From assembly GCA_035449045.1 (NCBI GenBank), contig DAOTKC010000003.1, forward strand, positions 27,536 to 91,535: a DNA stretch of 64,000 nucleotides. The letters run 5' to 3'. The notes beneath the pieces were generated by a model, which searched no databases, was not told the origin of the DNA, and saw nothing but the letters and a program-made list of their open reading frames with translations. Origin of the DNA: DAOTKC01 sp035449045. Its GTDB lineage: Bacteria > Bacillota > Clostridia > Christensenellales > CAG-917. This document shows positions 59,314 through 64,000 of the stretch, piece after piece; within the stretch, counting starts at the first letter, position 1; every line of letters starts with the position of its first letter. The position numbers and the translations under genes are program-made.

Positions 59314-61220
59314 TATTTCTTATCGGGCTTTTTCTTGTCGGTCAGCTCGAAGCTTACGCCGCCGAGGGCGTCGCGTATGTCCATTCCCAGCCCGAAGCCT
59401 GCCGCGACTTTCCTTTTTTCCTTGACGCGAACCGGCTCTTTATCGATGTTTTTAGGCCCGCTTGGCTCAACCGCCTTGGGCGGTCTTCCCCTTTTCTTGG
59501 GCGCGTCTGTGGCCGCGGCGGCTTCCGCAGCCGCGGTGGTATATTCCGTGCCTGCCACCGGCTTTTTTTTCGGCGTCTTGGGCTTGTCGGCGGTCTTGGG
59601 TTTGGGCGTTGTCGTGTCGATTATGATGGGCTTGTGCGCGCCCGCCTCAACCTCGTAACTTGTGTTTAAAATATCATAAAAGAGGTTGGCGCGGGATTCC
59701 AGCTTGGCGGCCTCCTGACGCTTTTTCTCTTCCTTTTCCTTTCCTCTTCTCTCTATTTCGAGGCGGCGTTGCTCCTCTCGCTCGGCGCGCTGGCGTCTGA
59801 TTTTTTCGCGCTTCTTCTCGTTTTTGTAGACGGCCAGGCAACGGTCGATGGCCTCGCGGATTTTGGCGATTTCGGCCTGGCGAAGCTTGTCGTCCTCGGG
59901 ACGGCGGTAGAGCGTTCGGATGTCGTAGAGGTTGCGGTCGAACTCGTCCTCTTCGTCCTCGTCGGTTTCCTCTTCTTCCTCATCCTCGGGCTCGACTTCG
60001 ACCTCGGCCTCCTCTTTTTCCTCTTCCTCGACCTCGCGCTCCAGCTCTTCCTCGCTCTTTTCGGCCTCGATTTCCTCTTCTTCCTCTTCGGCGGCCTGCT
60101 CCTCGGCTTCTTCCTCGGCCTGCTCCTCGGGCACGGGATACTCGGCGGGCACTTCGTGCTCCTCTGCCTGCTCGTCGGGCGTCTTTTGCTGCTCCTCGAT
60201 TTCGGCTTCCTCGGTGTCGATGGGCGTCCCTTCTTCGGAAGCGTCGACGGGCACCTTGGACTCGCCGAACTCCATAAACCCGAATTGGTCGTCCTCGGCC
60301 TCGTCGGTGTCGTGCTCATACATCGACTCGAAAATCAGCGTGGAGAGCGCCACCATATTGCGAAGCTGGCGCGTCGCCTCGTCCTGAACCTCGCAGTTTT
60401 CAATCTCGTCGGTGACGGAATAGCCCTGCTTGGTTTCGTAGGTCTCGATAAACTGCCAAAGCGACAGCGCGCGCTTGAAGTCGGGGTTTTTCAAGATGAC
60501 GTTCGTTCTCGTTATAGGCGGGCGCACCGGCGACGAATTTTTCATCTGCTTGGCAAACGCCGACGACAAAAAGCCCTTGACGATGCGGTCCATCTTGGCT
60601 ATGCGCTCGATTTTGGTCGATTCGTCCGACTTGATGGCGAGCACCTCTTCCATGGGCATCTGGGCGATGCACTCCATGCGGTAGCTCATCTTCTTGGTGG
60701 CGATTTTGAACCGGCTTTCGACGTCGAGCTGAAGGACGTTCTGCATGGCGCAGACTTCCTTAATCTTGTCGAAGCGCATGGTTATGAAGAGGTTGAGCTT
60801 GTTCAAAAGGGTGTAGATAAAGCGGTTTTCGTAAATCTCGTAGCTCTCTTCTTTGGAGACGTTCAAAATCTTGTTGGGCGTCACCATTCCGTCCTTGTCG
60901 ACCTTGGAAATCATATTGGTGTGCTGGGCAAGATGCTTGACCGACTCGGTAGTGATGCTTCGAGCAAGCGAAATATCGACGATGTCCTCTTCTTGAACAA
61001 TAAACTTTCTGGGGTTACGGACGATGGTATCGAGGGAAGGAAGGCAATCCTCAATGAAGTCTATCCAGTCGATGGAAATATCCTGAACAAGCCTTTTTCT
61101 CTGAAGCTTGACGACGGAAGAGCCGGATTCGACGTTCGCTTTGTAGGCATTATAAAACTCCTCGCTTCCGAGGAGGTTGGTTATACGCCTGGCATATTCT
61201 TGGTATTGCTTCCTATTCAT
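59313..61220 (-). CDS. DUF2357-like protein with acidic and basic coiled-coil tail
   Basis: 635 residues. The first 300 or so are folded and resemble DUF2357, the domain of McrC-like partners: NPRKFIVQEEDIVDISLARSIT-type strand/helix region (about 69-90) and SYEIYENRFIYTLLNKL (about 127-143), the usual E-N-R/F signature. About 315-430 is almost all acidic; about 445-510 is a highly charged, mainly basic coiled coil; the end is Lys/Pro/Ala-rich. No PD-(D/E)XK nuclease motif as in McrC is seen. Ribosome site very weak (AAGAG next to ATG). It lies between an McrB-type ATPase and a signal peptidase. DUF2357 assignment is by pattern only. Confidence 0.7.
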   Translation of the reverse strand: MNRKQYQEYARRITNLLGSEEFYNAYKANVESGSSVVKLQRKRLVQDISIDWIDFIEDCLPSLDTIVRNPRKFIVQEEDIVDISLARSITTESVKHLAQHTNMISKVDKDGMVTPNKILNVSKEESYEIYENRFIYTLLNKLNLFITMRFDKIKEVCAMQNVLQLDVESRFKIATKKMSYRMECIAQMPMEEVLAIKSDESTKIERIAKMDRIVKGFLSSAFAKQMKNSSPVRPPITRTNVILKNPDFKRALSLWQFIETYETKQGYSVTDEIENCEVQDEATRQLRNMVALSTLIFESMYEHDTDEAEDDQFGFMEFGESKVPVDASEEGTPIDTEEAEIEEQQKTPDEQAEEHEVPAEYPVPEEQAEEEAEEQAAEEEEEEIEAEKSEEELEREVEEEEKEEAEVEVEPEDEEEEETDEDEEDEFDRNLYDIRTLYRRPEDDKLRQAEIAKIREAIDRCLAVYKNEKKREKIRRQRAEREEQRRLEIERRGKEKEEKKRQEAAKLESRANLFYDILNTSYEVEAGAHKPIIIDTTTPKPKTADKPKTPKKKPVAGTEYTTAAAEAAAATDAPKKRGRPPKAVEPSGPKNIDKEPVRVKEKRKVAAGFGLGMDIRDALGGVSFELTDKKKPDKK

Positions 61221-61271
61221 CTCTTATTTGCGGAATTAATATATGGGCGGGCTGCGGCGTTTATCGTCTTA

Positions 61272-61397
61272 GGGGCAAGGCGGTCACTTATTTCCCCCCA
61301 ACAGATGCTTTCATCTGATGGGAGCCCCGATAAAGCTCGTTCGGCTATCCCCATTGACCGCAAGTCATTCAATGGGGTAAACTGTCGAGCCTTGTCC
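61272..61397 (+). ncRNA. Candidate structured RNA with three-way junction and pseudoknot
   Basis: GC-rich block in an AT-rich gap. On the + strand: P1 GGGCAAG (61273-61279) with CTTGTCC (61391-61397, one G-U); P2 hairpin 61296-61321 (CAGATG/CATCTG core closed by CCC/GGG); P3 GCTCG (61335-61339) with CGAGC (61386-61390), continuous with P1; P4 CCCCATTGA / TCAATGGGG (61349-61377). The P4 loop CCGC can pair with GCGG (61280-61283), a pseudoknot. The G-U in P1 becomes A-C on the other strand, which mildly favours +. No Rfam class recognised. On the - strand it would be a leader of the DUF2357-like gene. Confidence 0.5.
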
Positions 61398-61690
61398 TGC
61401 ATCCGATATCTAAATTCCTTTAAATTTTGTTATCTCTGATTCCGCTTTCTTTTTTTATTTCTGATTCCGCTTTTCTGATTTTTTTTTAAAGCTACTGCTG
61501 TTTTTATTTTGTTATGGTCATTCTGCTTTTTATGTCTTTTTAATTCTATATTAAAATGTTGTCTATTTGAGTATTTTGCTGTTGTAATTATTTGGATAAA
61601 TATTAAATTTTTATTTACCATAACCGCGAACGAAGTGAGCGAATCCGCCTTCGCGCAGCGAAGATTTGACTTGGGCGAAGCCCGAATTTC
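61398..61690. other. AT-rich spacer inside the cluster
   Basis: About 290 bp, mostly T-rich on +, with a direct repeat CTGATTCCGCTTT (61436 and 61465). A 63-codon basic frame on the - strand (61430-61621) lacks a ribosome site and is probably random. No promoter identified with confidence. Confidence 0.4.
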
Positions 61691-61725
61691 ACTTATTTAG
61701 GCTCGAATTTCAAGCCTAAATAAGT
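61691..61725 (-). terminator. 13-bp perfect hairpin after the ATPase gene
   Basis: ACTTATTTAGGCT / AGCCTAAATAAGT, 9-base loop, 6 bp after the ATPase stop. No U-run follows, so it may be a weak terminator or an RNA-stability element. Confidence 0.55.
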
Positions 61726-61731
61726 TAAATA

Positions 61732-63258
61732 CTAGAACAGCTTCTTTAAGCGCAGGATGTATTCTTTCGACTCCTGCATCGCGTCCTCGCCGAAAAGCTC
61801 GGAGAGGTAGTAGACGAGGCCGTCTATTTCGTCACGTATGTAGGCGAGGTTCAATGATTCGAACTTTCTGAAAATCTTGTTACAAAGGACGTAGTCGAGG
61901 CCGTCAAGCATATCGCCGCCGCAGCCTACGAAGGAGGGAACGAACTCCTTAAGCTGTTTCACAATGCGGTTACCAAAAGCTAAGCGGAAGTGGGAGATAA
62001 CATAGTTGTCGAGCTCTTCAATCTTATCGAGAATCTCCTTGGGAACCTTGTGCTCCTCCTGCGCCTTCTTGAACAGCGACTCGAGGTGGGTGTAGGATAT
62101 GTAGAGGTTCTCGGTGTAGGGCGCGTCGAACGCTATGCCCTTGCTGTTGATGTTTATGGGGATGGCGCGGTCATAAACCTTATCCGATATGGCGAACGTC
62201 GAGTCGTCGTTGTTGGCGGTGCCGATAAACCACATGTTTTCGGGAAGCTTGAAACGGCCTTTGACGACGTGGACGGGGTCGGACGGCCAGCCCGAGGGAA
62301 CGAGGTCGACAACCCAGTTTTCACGCGAAGGCATTTCGAGAATGGACAACATTTCGGCGAAGTAGTATTCGACACGCGCAATGTTCATTTCGTCGAGAAC
62401 GGTGAGGTAGATGTTCTTATTGAAGGTCGCCTCATACATCTTCTTCAAAACTTCGGTCTCGTTGAAGCGCTTGGTAAACTCGTTGAAGTAGCCGAAAAGC
62501 TCCGTTCTGTCACGCCACGACGGCTGAACGGATGCTATGGTGGCGGGATTCATCAAAAACTGTCCGCAAGCGTAGGGAAGGGATGTTTTACCTGTTCCCG
62601 ATATACCTTGCAAAATCATAAGCCTTGTCGTCGAAAATCCCGCGAAAAACAGGCGGATAATGCGCGGCTCATAATAAAGCCGCATTCTGGAGCAGGCAAA
62701 GTTTCTGAAGCGGTCGCAAAGCTCCTCCAGCGTTATTTCGTCGTCATAGACGGGCGGCACATAGTTTTCGTAAATCTGGTCGATTTCGGTCAGCTTGTAG
62801 AAGCGGCTTTCGCCCTCCTTGACTTCGGTCGAGCCGCCCTCGCCTTCTTCTTCCGACTCCTCGCGATTGGGGTCGTAGTCGCCCAGCTTGGACACCCTCA
62901 TGCTGAGGATTCTGTCCTTTTCCGCGCTCATTTTGACGAGCTGGCGCTTGAGGTTGGTAATTTCTTCCACTAAATCCTGAGGAAGCACGATGTTCTTTCT
63001 CAGGCGTATACCGCGCCTGATGAAAAACACCAAAAACCAAATGATGGCGACCAAAATCGCAACAATCAATAAAATAAACAGTGAAATGACGAACCATTGC
63101 CAGCCTTCGGTGATAATGCCGGCGTTTTTATAATCCTTAAACACCTGCGCGTAGTCAAGCACGTTGAACATTCCGATGATGCCCAGAAAAATGCGCTTGA
63201 TGCCGCCTTCATAAAAGACGCCTAAAAATGATTGCAAAAACTTAAAGACCGCTGTCAT
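61732..63258 (-). CDS. Membrane-anchored McrB-type AAA+ ATPase
   Basis: 508 residues. One strong membrane helix (about 54-80, WQWFVISLFILLIVAILVAI), a basic stop (RRGIRLRK), a coiled linker with an acidic patch, then an AAA+ domain of the McrB/dynein-related group: Walker A GISGTGKTSL (about 218), LDEMNIARVEYYFAEML (about 288, typical of McrB), sensor GTANNDDS (about 346) and KVYDRA. McrB normally uses GTP and drives McrC; nucleotide choice here is unknown. Start at 63258, where GGTGG lies 5 bases upstream; a GTG three codons earlier has no ribosome site. The partner DUF2357-like gene follows after 511 bp. Confidence 0.85.
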   Translation of the reverse strand: MTAVFKFLQSFLGVFYEGGIKRIFLGIIGMFNVLDYAQVFKDYKNAGIITEGWQWFVISLFILLIVAILVAIIWFLVFFIRRGIRLRKNIVLPQDLVEEITNLKRQLVKMSAEKDRILSMRVSKLGDYDPNREESEEEGEGGSTEVKEGESRFYKLTEIDQIYENYVPPVYDDEITLEELCDRFRNFACSRMRLYYEPRIIRLFFAGFSTTRLMILQGISGTGKTSLPYACGQFLMNPATIASVQPSWRDRTELFGYFNEFTKRFNETEVLKKMYEATFNKNIYLTVLDEMNIARVEYYFAEMLSILEMPSRENWVVDLVPSGWPSDPVHVVKGRFKLPENMWFIGTANNDDSTFAISDKVYDRAIPININSKGIAFDAPYTENLYISYTHLESLFKKAQEEHKVPKEILDKIEELDNYVISHFRLAFGNRIVKQLKEFVPSFVGCGGDMLDGLDYVLCNKIFRKFESLNLAYIRDEIDGLVYYLSELFGEDAMQESKEYILRLKKLF

Positions 63259-64000
63259 GCCATCCACCGATCCATGTCTTTAGGATTTTCTTTTATGTGC
63301 ATCTTTCTTTCCCGACCAGTTCCCATTTTAACCTATCTGAGTTTGAATTTAGTTTCGCTTCCGCGAGATTCTGGCTCGTTTCACTCGCGGTGAAATTGCG
63401 CTTCGCGCAGTGGATTCGCGGCTGTGCCGCAAGTGGATCCTCGCTGTGCGAGGGTGAATCACTCGCTTCGCTCGTGGTTGCGGCGGGCACTCGGAGCTCA
63501 AGAGAGGGGTTCCCTTTCCTTGGCTCCAAAGCGGCCGCCCTGCGAGATCATCTTTCAAAAAACCGCGCCGGTCTTTTGAAAGATGCCCTCGGCCTAAGCT
63601 TTGGGATTCATCTTATTTTAGCGGATAGCCTCAATATTTCAAGGCGTCCTCAATTTTAGGTAATTTCGGTTTTTCGAGGGAGCGTGCAATCCGATATTTA
63701 AAGCGCTTAATCAAGGGGTATTCTCGGTGTTGCGGCTATATCTCCCCCCACCCCGCAGTCACGCGGAGGAAAATTATTTGCTCTTGCCTTTCCCGATTGG
63801 CTCCCCCCGAAGCCTTGGCGGTTAAGCTCGATTATTTTTTGAGGTCTTCGGGCGCGCCTTGCGGCTTGCCCGCGGTGTTTCCCTTTCGCCCCGGGGCGGG
63901 CGGTTTGCCCGCCCCGGGAAGGGAATGATTAGTTAGTTTTCAGCCTTGCGGCCTGCTTTCGGTTCGCTCTAAGTATTAGGCGGGAGTTCCGAAAGTGAAG
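63259..64000. other. Non-coding right edge rich in palindromes
   Basis: 742 bp with no convincing gene; open frames at 63.3-63.7 kb lack ribosome sites and family motifs. It contains small palindromes (63400-63490), an inverted repeat CATCTTTCAAAA / TTTTGAAAGATG (63546-63584) and a 12-bp GC-rich stem CCCGGGGCGGGC / GCCCGCCCCGGG (63890-63918) extended by CCCTT/AAGGG. A structured RNA near the edge or a long untranslated leader of the ATPase gene is possible. Confidence 0.5.

Noticed and set aside
61217..61402. 61-codon - strand frame over the RNA candidate, with a stretch (DKARQFTPLNDLR) faintly like YolD-type proteins
   Set aside because: Short, no ribosome site, and the same bases form long stems; similarity is too weak to call. 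Kept as an alternative explanation.
59769..61439. 556-codon + strand frame opposite the DUF2357-like gene
   Set aside because: Leu/Phe-rich antisense of the Glu/Lys-rich coding strand; typical mirror ORF without ribosome site.
61430..61621. 63-codon basic ORF in the AT-rich spacer
   Set aside because: No ribosome site, lysine/asparagine-rich composition expected from AT-rich sequence, no family pattern.
63297..63659. 120-codon + strand frame and its antisense frames at the right edge
   Set aside because: No ribosome site, no motif, and the region is a chain of palindromes.
63926..63975. Short match on the - strand to the 16S rRNA segment GCCGCAAGGCTGAAA
   Set aside because: Only about 15 bases match; flanking sequence does not resemble rRNA.

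Overview
The window is chromosomal core DNA of an anaerobic Clostridia-type bacterium (Bacillota, about 50 % G+C). This rests on pyruvate phosphate dikinase next to a dGTPase, an NfnAB-type transhydrogenase pair, AddAB instead of RecBCD, the ylxM-ffh-rpsP-KH-rimM-trmD block, the comM-dprA-topA-trmFO-hslVU block, SepF, and the sporulation protease SpoIVB. SpoIVB and Ku suggest a spore former or a recent descendant of one. I saw no rRNA, tRNA, CRISPR array, insertion sequence or prophage. Species cannot be named from sequence alone; an uncultured gut clostridium is a guess.

Layout. 1-5.7 kb: start of a dGTPase, ppdK, a corA magnesium channel behind a leader with a 14-codon upstream ORF and an attenuator-like hairpin, and an acidic membrane protein. 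5.8-14.3 kb: leaderless-looking addB-addA, a divergent lipoprotein, and a two-gene operon of 49-residue proteins (zinc ribbon; KTEG-repeat peptide). 14.4-20.2 kb: yggS-sepF-lspA-rluD in two groups, a GH36 alpha-galactosidase and obgE. 20.3-25.2 kb: nfnB/nfnA, nth, and a cysteine desulfurase-like gene divergent from a DUF3343 gene. 25.2-27.9 kb: a lipoprotein-anchored GT-C glycosyltransferase and rplS with its own promoter. 28-36 kb: a DUF4349 lipoprotein, then the translation/SRP block and dinB. 36.3-41.7 kb: galU, an apbE/NusG-II/Gx-transporter trio, DegV and YitT. 41.7-48.3 kb: an orphan Mrr-like nuclease, recN-argR-nadK, divergent spoIVB, and ku. 48.4-58.2 kb: hisS, hslUV, trmFO, topA, dprA, comM. 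58.2-63.3 kb: a membrane-tethered McrB-type ATPase, a DUF2357-like acidic coiled-coil protein and an ER-type signal peptidase, with a strongly structured RNA candidate between the first two. 63.3-64 kb: non-coding, with GC-rich palindromes.

The best candidates for something undescribed are (a) the corA leader, whose peptide begins MDADP and recalls the magnesium-sensing MgtL leader peptide of enterobacteria; (b) the nuclease-less, membrane-bound McrBC-like cassette with its signal peptidase; and (c) the pseudoknot-capable RNA candidate inside that cassette. Secondary points are several DNA-repair genes (addB, nth, dinB) whose promoters place the transcript start at or a few bases before the ATG, and an AT-rich intergenic repeat that supplies the last codons and stop of both recN and hisS.
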